Positions 22,804 to 34,008 of a stretch of DNA of 64,000 nucleotides are shown here, one piece after another; position 1 is the first letter of the stretch; each line of letters begins with the position of its first letter. The DNA lies in the NCBI RefSeq assembly GCF_910592395.1, contig NC_088326.1, positions 7,259,001 through 7,323,000 on the forward strand. Direction: 5' to 3'. The notes under the pieces were generated by a model, which was not told where the DNA came from, ran no database searches, and saw only the letters and a list, made by a program, of their open reading frames with translations. Both the position numbers and the translations under genes were made by a program. This DNA comes from Lineus longissimus (taxonomy: Eukaryota; Nemertea; Pilidiophora; Heteronemertea; Lineidae).

Positions 22804-24634
22804 ATGAGGACAAAGGCGAGGAGATTGATAGGAAAACGGGGTCCGAGGTGCCCTAGGGCATCGAATGCAGCAATGAGAACAATGTTCAAGAGCGGACACG
22901 TGCGGAGTGGAGGTGTCGAGGTGGTGAGCGACGACGAACGAGAAGTAGGCCTACAACCCACATGGAGACGACTCACGCCCCAGGAGTACAGACTGGTCAC
23001 AACGATGGGACACGACGGCAAAAGACACATACCGGATATTAATAACCGTACTGCCAAGAATGTCAACTTACTACGGCTCAACATGAAAGAAGACACTGAT
23101 AATGAGATGGAGATACCAGATGAGACCATGGAGCATGATCCCGAGAGTTTCGTTGTTCAGACAACCAAACTGATGGATGTGCTCAACGACGTTAACAGGG
23201 CCCATAGCGAATATCACGTGAACTGTCAGCCAATATTCAAATATGGAGAGGTACGTAAGCAGGGGGTGTGTTGTTCAGTCACTGTGGTGTGTAAAAACTG
23301 TGGTTTTGATTCGAAATTGTATAAACTTTTTGAGGACATAGACACTGGCAAGCGCGGACGAAAAGCCGCTCTTCCAAATGTTGCATTACAGATTGCGTTG
23401 CAGGACACAATGATTGGCAACGAGAGTATGAGTTACATACTGAGCATGATGGGAATCCCGCCCCCCTGTAGGAGTATCATGCAAAAGCAGGCAAATAAGG
23501 TTGGTGATGAAACAGTTAAAATGAATGTGGCCGATATGGCAGACATACGCGAGAACTTGAAAAGGATACTGCGCCTAAGAAATCAGGACGACACAGGAAT
23601 CAATGTCCAAGCTGATGGACGCTATAATAGTTTACACCTCACTTCGAGGAACAAGATGGGCCATTGTGCGAGCACAATGACTGGATTATGTGTTGAAAAT
23701 GTGACAGATGAACACAAAATCATTGACATTGAGGTTAAAACAAAACTCTGCTGGACTGGGGCTGCAATGCGGGCGAAAGGTTTTGAAGTTAAATGTGGTG
23801 CCACTGGCACAAACGTTGACGAACGACACTCGAAGTGCACGGCTAACTTTCCTGAGGCAGATGCATTCAGAGAATATGATCTTGGGGTTGCATTTGCCGA
23901 GACTTTTGAGAAACAGGGCCTACATGTAGAACATTTGACTACAGATGGTGATTCCAGTTCATTCAAAGGGTTAACTGATGCAACAAAAAAGCTCTTCGGC
24001 GGTTTATTCACGGTGAAGCATCAACTTGACTCTATACATTTGCATCAAGCCCAGACGCGTGCAGGACATAGAGCTGAATTCAGTAAAGGTATGTTCCCGG
24101 GACGTACTGCCGAGGAGAGAACACTGTTAAAAACAACGTTTCTGAATGATCTTAGGGTAAGGTCATCCAAGATTTTGCAATCTCTATTCAAGCGCTGCAA
24201 CGGTGATCTCGACAGGATCATGGGATACCTGTATGACACTGTTGCCTGTGTTGTGAACTGTTATGGTGGTGACTGCACTGGTTGTCCACAGAACGAATTC
24301 TCACTGTGCTCAGGCACAACTGGTTCTTGGTGGCACAAATCAACACGATGGTCATCTTACGGTGAGATTCCCAAGTTTAAAATGACAGTGATTGACAAGA
24401 ACTTGGTACATCTCGTTTTGGAGGTATGCCTTAGTAAAGGAGCGTTGCGACAGCTGAGTCTTGGCGTGACAACCCAGGGGGTTGAGTCCAAGAATCGAGG
24501 TCTGTCGGCCAGCGATCCTAAGATTGTGACCAGGAGCAGGAACTCAACCCCTCGTATCCATTCAGCAGCCCACAGAATGAACCATAACATAGCCGAGAGC
24601 GGGCCACCAAGACATCCAAGAGGTTGCCATCGCG
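22804..24634 (+). CDS. Mutator-like transposase domain protein (PF20700-like)
   Basis: A long uninterrupted frame (610 codons to the proposed splice donor, 630 to its stop at 24696). It resembles the Mutator-like transposase domain proteins that are multicopy in many invertebrate genomes. Candidate catalytic acids are Asp 271 in NVQADGRYN, Asp 381/383 in TTDGDSSS and Glu 561 in GVESKNRG. Cysteine pairs CKNC (163-166) and CTGC (491-494) could bind zinc. The coding part probably ends at CGCG|GTAAGA (24634/24635), since the last 20 residues are low-complexity and AT-rich; an acceptor candidate is CATATAG near 24695. It converges on the endonuclease gene at 24700-25182. No stops or frame changes, so this copy may be recent. 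Confidence 0.8.
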
Positions 24635-24699
24635 GTAAGAAAACTTTCAAATGTCAATTCAATATAATGATATTTTCTTTCAACTTCAACATATAGCTT

Positions 24700-25182
24700 A
24701 CCAGGAAAAATGCATTTAGGGCGGTTGCCATGGCCTGCACAGACTTTCTTGGCATTGCACCTTTTTCTACTTTGATTGACCCTTCCTCTTTCTATTGTCA
24801 AGTGCTCGACTTTCACGCACAGAGGATTATGACAAAGATGACTTATATGATAACCTGCGCCAGTTTTGAATTTCAATTCATCATGGTCACACAAAAACAT
24901 CGCACGATGTGCCGTCATTGTGACCGGCTTATCCAAAAAACTTACTTTAACAAACCCGTATGTTACCCCCCTCTTTTTTTGTTTAGCCCCCTCCCAATTC
25001 AAACAAAAACCATTACTTTTAGTCTTTGCTAACATTCTTGCTCGTAATTCAGATACTTTTCTCTTGAATTCACCTGCTGAAATAAAAAAATTAGTGAAAG
25101 CTTGGTACCCTGCCACCCAGCGTGCTCTGTGCCCGACACCTCCCAAAATGAAAATAACATGCAAAACAATCAACACTATCAT
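24700..25182 (-). CDS. His-Me finger (zf-His_Me_endon type) endonuclease
   Basis: The minus-strand frame encodes a zinc-binding loop of the I-PpoI-like His-Me finger class: SHLCHNPLCVKVEHL with the catalytic-type His, followed by NQSRKRC, KVCAGHG and PKC, which supply the remaining Cys/His ligands and a conserved Asn. The ATG at 25182 is the only upstream start, but the first 25 residues are hydrophobic and the true start may be internal (MLAKTKS). The frame runs on to 24562 without homology. The sequence TTTTCCTG|GTAAGC near 24703 is a likely splice donor or family end. The gene converges tail to tail with the Mutator-like transposase. Confidence 0.75.
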
Positions 25183-25470
25183 TACTATTCACAATTGATG
25201 ATTGTTATGAAACATATCTAGCCCAAAAAAGTAGAAAAATTTGAAATTATTTGAAATTTTTTGAAAATTTCAATTTTTGGCATTTTCACTTAAAAGCCCT
25301 GTAGGACGGGGGGGGGGGGGTTAAATTTGAGAATTTTCTTTTTTTCCACATTTTCCAATTTCCATGATATGTCCACACATTCTCAACACATTTCAGCCAA
25401 TTCAAACGGTTTTTGTGGATTTCAGAGCTCATTTACTATTTTTGACCTGTAACCCAAAACCCTCTAAATA
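25183..25470. other. Spacer between endonuclease gene and MITE
   Basis: AAATTTGAAATT-rich sequence with a G run at 25308-25320. No inverted match to 22077 found. Confidence 0.45.
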
Positions 25471-25899
25471 GAGACAAGACCACAATTGATTTTCCAAGCC
25501 ATTTCCAGTTATTTCAAATGCCCGCCATCAAAGAATGCGTCAAGTAGTGAAACTGAAATTCGGATATGATATACGGGTTAGTCTTGCGAGTAACTGGTGC
25601 GATTTAAATTGGTGATTGACCACAGAAATTTTTTTTAAATTGACAAGTTTGACACGAGTGGACATTTTTACCCATTTCGGCCATTTTCACTCCAAATTTG
25701 AACCACCCCCCTATGGCCAGGTTGTCAAAATTCAAAATTATTTTTTTACCAAACAATTTATTTATATCTGTAGACTTGCCACAGCAAATATTTTTTCAAT
25801 ACCTCTCCAAATATGTACTTGAGAGTAAAAAACATGCACTCGTCTAATAGATAGGCCTCGACCCTCCAACCTATGAATATTCATTAGTGGTCTTGTCTC
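25471..25899. mobile_element. MITE family C copy 2 (uninterrupted)
   Basis: 429 bp with terminal inverted repeats GAGACAAGACCAC and GTGGTCTTGTCTC. The single TTAA at 25604-25607 corresponds to the site filled at 18831-21782 in the first copy. Same orientation as copy 1; the two bracket the transposase/endonuclease pair. Confidence 0.92.
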
Positions 25900-26059
25900 G
25901 TCAAAAATATAAAAGCCCGTATCTGGACCAGCCAAAAAAATGACATTTGGCCAACCCTAATCATACCAAATTAATGTATGCAATGTATAGACACAAACGG
26001 TATACCTGGGAAATGTGTTTCTGTTTGGTGCTTGAGATATGGGCTTTTATATTTTTGAC
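25900..26059. mobile_element. 160-bp MITE, GTCAAAAATATAAAAGCCC ends
   Basis: GTCAAAAATATAAAAGCCC at 25900 and its exact reverse complement ending at 26059 are 19-bp terminal inverted repeats. It directly abuts the preceding MITE. Confidence 0.85.
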
Positions 26060-26178
26060 AGGCTGTTCCTATATCCAAGTAGGAAAAATGAAGGGAAAAA
26101 ATTACAGAAAAGACATACAAGGACACAATGATTCACCAAATTCTTTTTGATTTTTAAAGTTTTTTTGGGCAGAGTGCC
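26060..26178. repeat. Inverted paralogue of 15433-15560
   Basis: AGAATTTGGTGAATC- and TTTAAAAATC-type words of 15440-15540 occur here on the opposite strand with few differences, ending in GAGTGCCTTTTT where the next element begins. Confidence 0.85.
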
Positions 26179-26183
26179 TTTTT

Positions 26184-27299
26184 AGCTCACCTCTTAGCAG
26201 AGGTGAGCTTATCCCATACCGTGGCGTCCGTCGTCCGTCGTCGTCGTCGTCCGTCGTCGTCTGTCGTCCATTAGCAGGGCACGTTTCGTAACTGTTAGAG
26301 CTATTGAGTTGAAACTTGGTACACATGTACCCTTATGTAATCACACCTTGGAGACCAAGTTTCGGTCAGATTCGTTTCATGGTTTGGCCACCAGGGGGCC
26401 AAACGTTAAAAGTGAAAATATGCAATATCTCCCTTAATAGTAGTCAGGAAATTTTGAAAAAAATATGGTAGGTACTTCTAGCAAAGGTGCATCATATATC
26501 CTCCGGGTTTTTGATTTGACCTCCTTTTCAAGGTCACAGAGGTCAAATGGTGTAAATTGGCCGTCAGGCCGTAACTATGGCACGTTTCTTAACTGCAATG
26601 ACTATTGATTCCAAATTTCGTACACATTTACCCCTTAGTCAGGTGATCTCAGGGACCGAAGTTTGGTCCAATATGATTCACCACTTGACCACCAGGGGGC
26701 AAAATCCAAAAACCTTAAAAATGTGATTATTCCTTAACTTCTTGCCTGATTGCCACCAATTTGATATCATGGGTACATCTAACCACCATACAGTATACGT
26801 CACACAGGTTTTTGATTTGACCTTCTTGTCAAGGTCACAGAGGTCAAATGGCGTAAATTGGCCGTCAGGCCGTAACTATGGCACGTTTCTTAACTGCAAT
26901 GACTATTGATCACAAATTAAGTACACATGTACCCCTTGGTCAGGTTATCTCAGGTACTGAAGTTTGGTGCGATCTGATTTGCCGTTTAGCCTCCAGGGAG
27001 GGGGTCAAATCCTAAATTCTTCAAAATGCCATTATTCCTAGTAATGACTTGCCCGATTGGCACCAATTTTATATCATAAGTACATCTAATTCTAACAACC
27101 ATTCAATGTGTCACCCGGATCTTTTTTGATTTGACCTACTTTTCAAGGTCACAGAGGTCGAATGTACTGTAAATTGGCCATTTTGGGGAAATTGTAATTG
27201 CTTGGACCTACATCAAACCTAACACTACATGACACAATACCATGCTCTTAATCCATCTTTCCTCCACGTGAGGTGAGCACAATGGCCCTGGCCATTTCA
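26184..27299 (+). mobile_element. Hairpin-ended element AGCTCACCTC...GGCCATTTCA
   Basis: It starts with AGCTCACCTCTTAGCAGAGG (hairpin with GTGAGCT) after five T residues. It contains a GTC-rich microsatellite (26221-26268) and two to three diverged copies of a roughly 300-bp unit carrying GGCCGTCAGGCCGTAACTA (26559, 26861). It ends with GTGAGGTGAGC and the palindrome ATGGCCCTGGCCAT. The empty site is seen at 15415-15440 (reverse strand), which joins GAGTGCC, six T and ACCTAGG. Another start of the same family is at 63905. Possibly Helitron-like and non-autonomous. Confidence 0.78.
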
Positions 27300-27319
27300 T
27301 TTACCTAGGTAGAGATTTT

Positions 27320-27475
27320 CTGGTGCCTTTTTTTCCGGTGCCTTTTTTCCAGTGCCTTTTTTACCAGTGCCTTTTTTTCCAGTGCCTTTTTTTCCAGTGC
27401 CTTTTTTACCAGTGCCTTTTTCCGTACCTTTTTTTCCAGTGCCTTTTTTTCCAGTGCCTTTATTACCTAGATTCA
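27320..27475. repeat. Minisatellite TTTTTTTCCAGTGCC
   Basis: About ten 15-16-bp copies, the reverse complement of the unit at 15240-15432. Long open frames here are repeat artefacts. Confidence 0.92.
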
Positions 27476-27559
27476 GCCTCACCATGCTTCAATGGGTGGG
27501 CGATTAAAATGAGTTAAGACGAATAAGTAGCTGGCTTTTGAACCGGGAAATGGGCTAAG

Positions 27560-28760
27560 AAATGTTCAAAGTGAAATGCAAAGGAATGAAATGGAGTCAA
27601 AAATGGTTAAAGTGACTTGTAGCTGCATCGGGAGCCAGCATTTGAATAGGGAAATGGACTTATAGAGGGTTGAAATGAGTGAAGACGAATAAGGAACTGG
27701 CATTTTGAACTGGGAAATGGAATCAGAAAGGGTTAAAGAGACTTGCAAATGAATGAAATGGAGTCAGAAAGGGTTAAAGTGACTTGTAGCTGAATCGGGA
27801 GCCAGCATTTGAATAGGGAAATGGACTTATAGAGGGTTAAAATGAGTTAAGACGAATAAGGAACTGGCATTTTGAACTGGGAAATGGAGTCAGAAAGGGT
27901 TAAAGTGACTTGCAAATGAATGAAATGGAGTCAGAAAGGGTTAAAGTGACTTGTAGCTGAATCGGGAGCCAGTATTTGAAATGGGAAATGGACTTATAGA
28001 GGGTTAAAATGAGTTAAGACGAATAAGCAACTGGCATTTTGAACTGGGAAATGGAGTCAGAAAGGGTTAAAGTGACTTGCAAATGAATGAAATGGAGTCA
28101 GAAAGGGTTACTTTGATTTGTAGCTGAATCGTAAGCCAGCATTTGAATAGGGAAATGGACTTATAGAGGGTTAAAATGAGTTAAGACGAATAAGGAACTG
28201 GCATTTTGAACCGGGAAATGGAGTCAAAAAGGGTTAAAGTGACTTGCAAATGAATGAAATGGAGTCAGAAAGGGTTAAAGTGACTTGTAGGTGAATCGGG
28301 AGCCAGCATTTGAATAGGGAAATGGACTTATAGAGGGTTAAAATGAGTTAAAACGAATAAGGAGCTGGCATTTTGAACCGGAAAATGGCGTCAAAAAGGG
28401 TTAAAGTGACTTGAAAATGAATGAAATGGAGTCAGAAAGGGTTAAAGAGACTTGCAGCTGAATTGGGAGCAAGCATTTGAATCGGGAAATGGAGTTGTAG
28501 AGGGTTAAAATGAGTTAAAACGAATAAGGAGCTGGCATTTTGAACCGGGAAATGGAGTCAGAAAGGGTTAAAGTAACTTGTAGCTGAATCGGGAGCCAAC
28601 ATTTGAATCGGGAAGTGGAGTTATAGAGGGTTAAAATGCGTTAAGACGAATAAGGAACTGGCATTTTGAACTGGGAAATGTGTCAGAAAGGGTTAAAGTC
28701 ACTGATAGTTGAATCGGGAGCTTGGTAGGAAAGGGTTAAAACCACCAAGTTGAGTTATCG
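27560..28760. repeat. 167-bp satellite, about seven copies
   Basis: CTGGCATTTTGAAC recurs at 27697, 27864, 28031 and 28197 (167, 167, 166 bp). Inside each unit AGAAAGGGTTAAAGTGACTT occurs twice, showing an older half-unit origin. Copies at the right end are more diverged. Confidence 0.95.
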
Positions 28761-28795
28761 GACTTTGGAGGGTTAATATTTGAAAGAAGTTTGAT

Positions 28796-28911
28796 TTGGG
28801 AACTGGGAAATGCTTTGCCCATTTCCCAGTTCCTTATTTGTACCCAAATTCGTACCCAAACATGGGTACGAATAAGGAACTGCGAACTGGAAACTGGGAA
28901 CTTGGAGCCAA
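28796..28911. repeat. Inverted and palindromic remnant of satellite words
   Basis: GGGAACTGGGAAATG and CATTTCCCAGTTCC face each other, and CGTACCCAAACATGGGTACG forms a second hairpin. Followed to 29331 by unrecognised sequence. Confidence 0.7.
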
Positions 28912-29331
28912 CTTCACAGACCCAATTTTACACCCTATCACCAGCTTTCTCGCCCCATCGGTACTGATGACCCGCCAGTCACATGCAGTAGTCAACCCTG
29001 GCGTCTGTATTAAATCGATTAATTTTATCGGTCGTATAAAATGGAGACACGAAACCTAGTGCATTCGATAGCGAACAAAATTCTTGACAAAGTGAGCTCG
29101 TTTTGGCGTACCTTGCACATAAATGTAGGTCAGTGTGACTTTAATTCATTCATTTGGCCACAAATGACCCTCGAATAACACAGCACGTCCAGACCTGCAC
29201 CAGAAGAAAGAACTGTATAGTGATAATCACGGGTCCAATTTTCAACGCACCCCCCCTTCTCGGAAAGTAGCCCAGCGTGTCCATAGTTGCACATTTAAAT
29301 TCAAGCCACAAACCAAGCAGCTAAGGAAATG

Positions 29332-31800
29332 CGGCTGTTATAAAACGCGGATTCCGCGGAAATCCTCGGAAAAATCACAAAGCCGCCAGTAAATACGCGC
29401 ATAATATTTAATGATAATTATATTATACAAATAACAACATAAATCATAAATCGGAGGCGAGAACTACCAGTTAGGGCAGGCAAAAAAAATTAAATGTTTA
29501 TCGTCCCCGCGCGACCCAATTTTTGGCGCCGCACGAAAAAAATTTTTATTTTTTATTTTGAATTTTCCGCCTAAATCGCAGCGCCGCCACCCGGGAAATT
29601 TGTAAACTACGCTTTCGTAGGTACTTCAACAATGATCACTCTATTCGCACTGGCCTAAATACTTAGCATGCTATGCTTTGGACGATAGTAATACCTCATG
29701 GTGCGGCGGGCAGAATATGCATGCTGCATACCGTCTGCAGACTGGGGGTTTTCTCATGAGTCAATAGAATCTAAGGTTTGGAATTAGGGGACCATATCAG
29801 TAGTTGCTTTGCGCCAACTTTTTTCAAAGTTTGTTTTCTTATATTTGAATTACCTGTGAATCATCTTGCAGGAAGATTTTTTTGGGGTGTGCATGACAGA
29901 TGACGTACTTAACTCTTTCAGTGCCAAGGACGTACATGTACGTCCTAAATATTAAGGTATTTTAGTTCCTCCAGACGACACCAGATGTCCCCAGCTACTC
30001 AAATGTGGTTCATATGGTTTCTCTGGCCTGGGGCGTCCAAATTGAATAATTTTTTCGACTGAGAGGGTGGGGTGGGGTTTGCCACCCCTCATTTTAGGTG
30101 AAAAATGGTGAAAATCGGCCAAAAATACCACTCCCTCAAAAAAATTTAGAACATAATCCTAGTATGCCCCTACTTATTACTGCTGTTTTATTGAAACAGG
30201 AGGTAAAGACAAAGGTTTTGAAGAATTTTGATGAGTGTATCTCAATTATTTTTGTGAGATTTTGGGTAGTGACAATGCCCAAAATTGCCCAAATCCTGGG
30301 CACTGAAAGAGTTAATACAGAACATGTATATTGTATCGGCCTGTTGTGCCTCGTGCGCCTGGTTGATTGGCCGGCAAGGTTGGGTTCGTTTCAAAAGCAG
30401 CATTTCATGATAAAAAGTGCTGAATGACATGGGTAAATATAATTAAAGATAACAGAATGAAGAAACCCAGGAAACAGAAAACCATTGTATATCAAACACC
30501 CACCTTGACAGTTCTCCTCTGTCTCTTGATGTTAAGTGAAAATACCGGCCTCTTTGACATTCTAAACAGGTGTTGTTAGGCCAAATAAAAAATGTTTTCA
30601 GGCAAATGTTTATTACTACAGTCCTGGTCACAAGATACATCCTAGCTGATTAGCATCATGTAGGCCCTACGTGCTAAATCCGTGCGAGTCACACATACAT
30701 GTAGCGTGCCAGTGGATGCACTTGGTTCACAGTAAAAGGAATTTAGGCCTACACCCCAACTCGTGGTGTATCGCAAAGCCTGTTTGCACAACGGCCTAGA
30801 TAATCTTTGTTCTACCGTTTGGCATATACCTGAAATGGCCTCCTATTTTTTAGTGTGAAAATCATATGGCAACTGTTGAGATGGTCCCCTAATTCCAGAT
30901 CTTAATTTTTATACAGAAGTTGGCTGAAAGCAACTGCTGATATGGTCCCCTAATTCCAGACCTTAGATTCTATTGACTCATGAGAAAACCCCCAGTCTGC
31001 AGAGGGTATGGAGCATGCATTTTCTGCCCGCCGCCTCATGGTGCCATACATGGCCTGTGTACAGTGGTTGTAAGGGAATCGGGACTCAACGATGGCCTGA
31101 ACCTGACCTTTCATGTGTAAAAAGTAATAAAAAATAAAAATAAAATATGCCCCCCCCCCCCGATGCAATTTTCAACTACCCTTCGGACGATAAACATTTT
31201 TTTATTTTTGCTTGCCCTTATCTGCACATTTCATCGGTCAGATTTTAATCCTCTGGAGCGCCATTCATGCCATTCCGATCGACTCTTCCCTATTTTCTTC
31301 TTGGTGTTGATAAACTTTGCATGTTATCTTCGACACCACCGTGGTTCCTTCCCTTACGGAACACATTGCGAGGCTGCTTTCAAGTGTGATTGATGCCCGG
31401 ATTGATGTACGTTACGGTATATGCCTCCTTCAAATATAAGTCGATGACGAACTGAATTCTGGTTTACGAATTTTTTTTAGGACAATCTCCTTGCAGCTCG
31501 AACCTAACCAACCATATGCGACTGCACATTGGAGTCTATTTTATGAAATCACAAAAACTTACTTCGCGGCCCGTCTAACGTATAAGTTTATTTCAAACTA
31601 CAAGGTGCTTGTGATTTACGGCGCATACAGCGCACCATATATCGGGGATTCCCAAAGACCTTGTCACCAGGAGTACTTCATGCGCACAACATTGCACACT
31701 ACTAATATGAAAAACTCTCACCTGCGGTTCAGGTAGCCACCCTGTAGACAAGTTAGATTTTTCCGCGGATTTTCGCGGAATCCGCGTTTTATAACAGCCG
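29332..31800. mobile_element. MULE-type non-autonomous element with 9-bp duplication
   Basis: Ends CGGCTGTTATAAAACGCGG and CCGCGTTTTATAACAGCCG form about 45-bp inverted repeats. AAGGAAATG (29323-29331) and AAGGAACTG (31801-31809) make a 9-bp duplication with one difference, as expected for MULEs. Imperfect inner inverted repeats (about 29483-29830 against 30890-31215) give a foldback structure. No transposase. A TTAA element is inserted at 29913-30311. Confidence 0.9.
29913..30311. mobile_element. TTAA-flanked piggyBac-like MITE
   Basis: 399 bp with ends CTCTTTCAGTGCC and GGGCACTGAAAGAG, TTAA at 29909-29912 and 30312-30315. GGACGTACATGTACGTCC near the left end is a perfect palindrome. No coding capacity. 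Confidence 0.92.
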
Positions 31801-31809
31801 AAGGAACTG

Positions 31810-32030
31810 TGACTCAATGATCGAAACGTCCTCCCGATTGTATGGAAATCGCAGGACGTGTAGCGGAGACTATATATTTTACGAATACGTCATCAAGGTT
31901 TTAAATTCGAGGTTAGGACCTTTAATTTTCAACAAGATGACTAGAAAGAAGAGAGAAAAAAAGATAAGAGTGTAGAGAGTGTAGAGAGGAGATGTTGAAA
32001 AGAATTGCCTCTGGTCAGATTTGAACCTAC
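31810..32030. other. No gene recognised
   Basis: Spacer between the MULE-type element and the minisatellite. Nothing supported. Confidence 0.4.
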
Positions 32031-32039
32031 CAACTGCAG

Positions 32040-32275
32040 CGTATAGACCGTACGGTGACTGCTCATAAGTCCGAAATTCACAAGTCCGAAGGTCCAGAAG
32101 TCCGAAGGTTCACAAGACCACAAAGAAAAAATCTCTTTTGAAAACATCCCATAATTCCGAAGGTCCACAGTTCCGAAGGTCCAAAAGTCCGAAATACCAT
32201 AAGTCCGAAAGTAATGAAAAAGGGTCCACAAGTCCGACAGCCCAGAAGTCCGAAGGTTCATAAGTCCGAAATAAC
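32040..32275. repeat. Degenerate AAGTCCGAAGGTTCACA minisatellite
   Basis: At least a dozen copies of AAGTCCGAAGGT with CACA, CAGA or ATAA linkers. The same words, on the opposite strand, flank the Harbinger element at 46779-48296. Confidence 0.9.
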
Positions 32276-32853
32276 GTTTGAAACGCGCGTATGTTACAAT
32301 GTATATGTATCTATATCATAATACTATAAGGCGGCTCGATAAAGTGCCATTTGGGGGTAGCATTTCGTCTCGAAATTTTGCACGTTTGCAGGTGATATGG
32401 TATCCTGATGCAACGTTATGTTTATTTTCGGAAATTTACTTCAGCGGAGCAGTAATGAGGGATATTTAATCGATCACTGTCAATTCTCCTTACCACTCAC
32501 AGAAGCCAAGTCATTGCTGTTTAGTTATGCAGGGGCTTAATCAATTACCTGCACTCCCTGTGGGGTGACTAACATTACCTGTTGAAAGGCTGGCTGTAAG
32601 GGGATGATTGGAACAGCCTGTACCTGTTGACCTGCTGACCCAGGTTAATGTTATTTTCAATCCACGATTGCAGGTCACCTGATCTTCGAGATTTCGCGGG
32701 GAAAGAAATTGTAAACAAACGCATGTGTGCAGTTCAAATGTAAACAAAAACGTATTTTTGGTACTTTTGGTTGCTGGACTTGGGTTTTCCCGCAGTAAGG
32801 AGCTGGGGTCAAATTGATGGTCTATTGTATATGGGTGATGTATTAGCCAGAGC
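32276..32853. other. No gene recognised
   Basis: Short frames only. Ends in AGAGC, the left copy of the BEL/Pao target duplication (32849-32853). Confidence 0.5.
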
Positions 32854-33989
32854 TGTGGATGAGAAACCGGCTAGGTACCGTATGGTCCTTATAATTCCAA
32901 GACAATTTTTGATTTTGTTACTTGAATGTAGACGGCGCTCGGGTTTTGGCACGAGCGCTAGGATTTGCAACACGTCAGGGCTCAAAGTTCAATTTTTTAC
33001 TTAGGAGCACACAGCTCCTTACCTCCAAATTTTAGGAGCTGAGTTGCAATATTTAGGAGCTGAATTTACCCGTTACGGGTAAGTTCAGTGTAAAACATTT
33101 CGGCGGGAAATCCTGACGACCACGTGCTACCACGCCCTGGTGACATCTTTCCATGTGACAAATCAAACTCTACTAGGCCAATTTTATCTGCATAGTTAAT
33201 ATCATATGTTCTAGGCAATGTAGGCCTAATTCAAGGAATACATGTTTGGAAGGGACCCGGGAGAAGCTGAGATTGATGCGCCGACGATTCAAATACATTA
33301 CGTCAATCAATGACGGGACGGGGTCATCTCAGTGCAACTCGACTCTGCTCAGTTGTAGTCCAGCTCACGTCACATATCAGATGGGCATGCAATACAAGAG
33401 ATAAATGAATGACTAATCAAGAAATACTTAGGGTAAATGCTACTACTGTTGCACACTAACCATGGCAAAAACGAAAGCTTTCGCTGCTGGGGCTTGCGCT
33501 GGCGATGGTCACCAGTGGCCATTGTGTTGACAGCCTCAGGGAGTGGATGAATTATGTTAATGAGTTATGTTACCTTTCAATTCCGTGCCGTGGCGCTGTA
33601 GTGCTGCGTGCTCCGTCTTGGGCGTTATCCACGATGATCGGATTGAGCGGGAAGTTGGGTCTACAATCCAAAATCAAAAACGATCGCGCGCCACACCATT
33701 TTCAATAATTTGTTCGCAATCTACGGAATACGATCGCTTTTGTTTGAATCACTCGCAGACTTGTAAAATGGGTGATTTGGGAGTTCAGTCGCATGTTGTC
33801 AAAACAATTCGCAAAAACTGTAAAAAATCAATTCGCAGGTGTGCGAGTACGGGGACATTTCTGGTCGCATTATGAAATTTCTTGTCGCATATGCGACCAT
33901 TTAGGCGCGAACTTTGAGCGCTGCACGTTGAAGAATAAAGTTACAATCAAAGTCGAAATTCTCGTTGTTGGATTCATGGAACAATTACA
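32854..33989 (+). repeat. 5-prime LTR, enlarged by an internal insertion
   Basis: Begins TGTGGATGAGAAACCGGC and ends AACAATTACA. Bases 32854-32975 plus 33929-33989 equal the 183-bp 3-prime LTR with few differences. Contains AATAAAG near its end (possible poly(A) signal). Confidence 0.95.
32976..33923. mobile_element. 948-bp hAT-like MITE inside the LTR
   Basis: Ends CAGGGCTCAAAGTTC and GAACTTTGAGCGCTG are inverted repeats with one mismatch. CACGT is duplicated (32971-32975, 33924-33928), and the 3-prime LTR keeps the unfilled site. CAGGG-type ends suggest hAT. The 5-bp duplication is shorter than the classical 8 bp, though hAT groups with 5-6 bp are known. No transposase. Confidence 0.85.
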
Positions 33990-33990
33990 T

Positions 33991-34008
33991 TTTGGTAGCA
34001 GGAGCGAA
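33991..34008 (+). promoter_or_regulatory. Probable tRNA primer binding site
   Basis: TTTGGTAGCAGGAGCG lies immediately after the LTR end ACAATTACA. TGGTAGCAGAGC-like primer sites in this position are common in BEL/Pao elements. Confidence 0.7.

Noticed and set aside
22077-25470. Terminal inverted repeats for the transposase/endonuclease unit
   Set aside because: Compared the outer 100 bases on both sides by eye and found no convincing inverted match.
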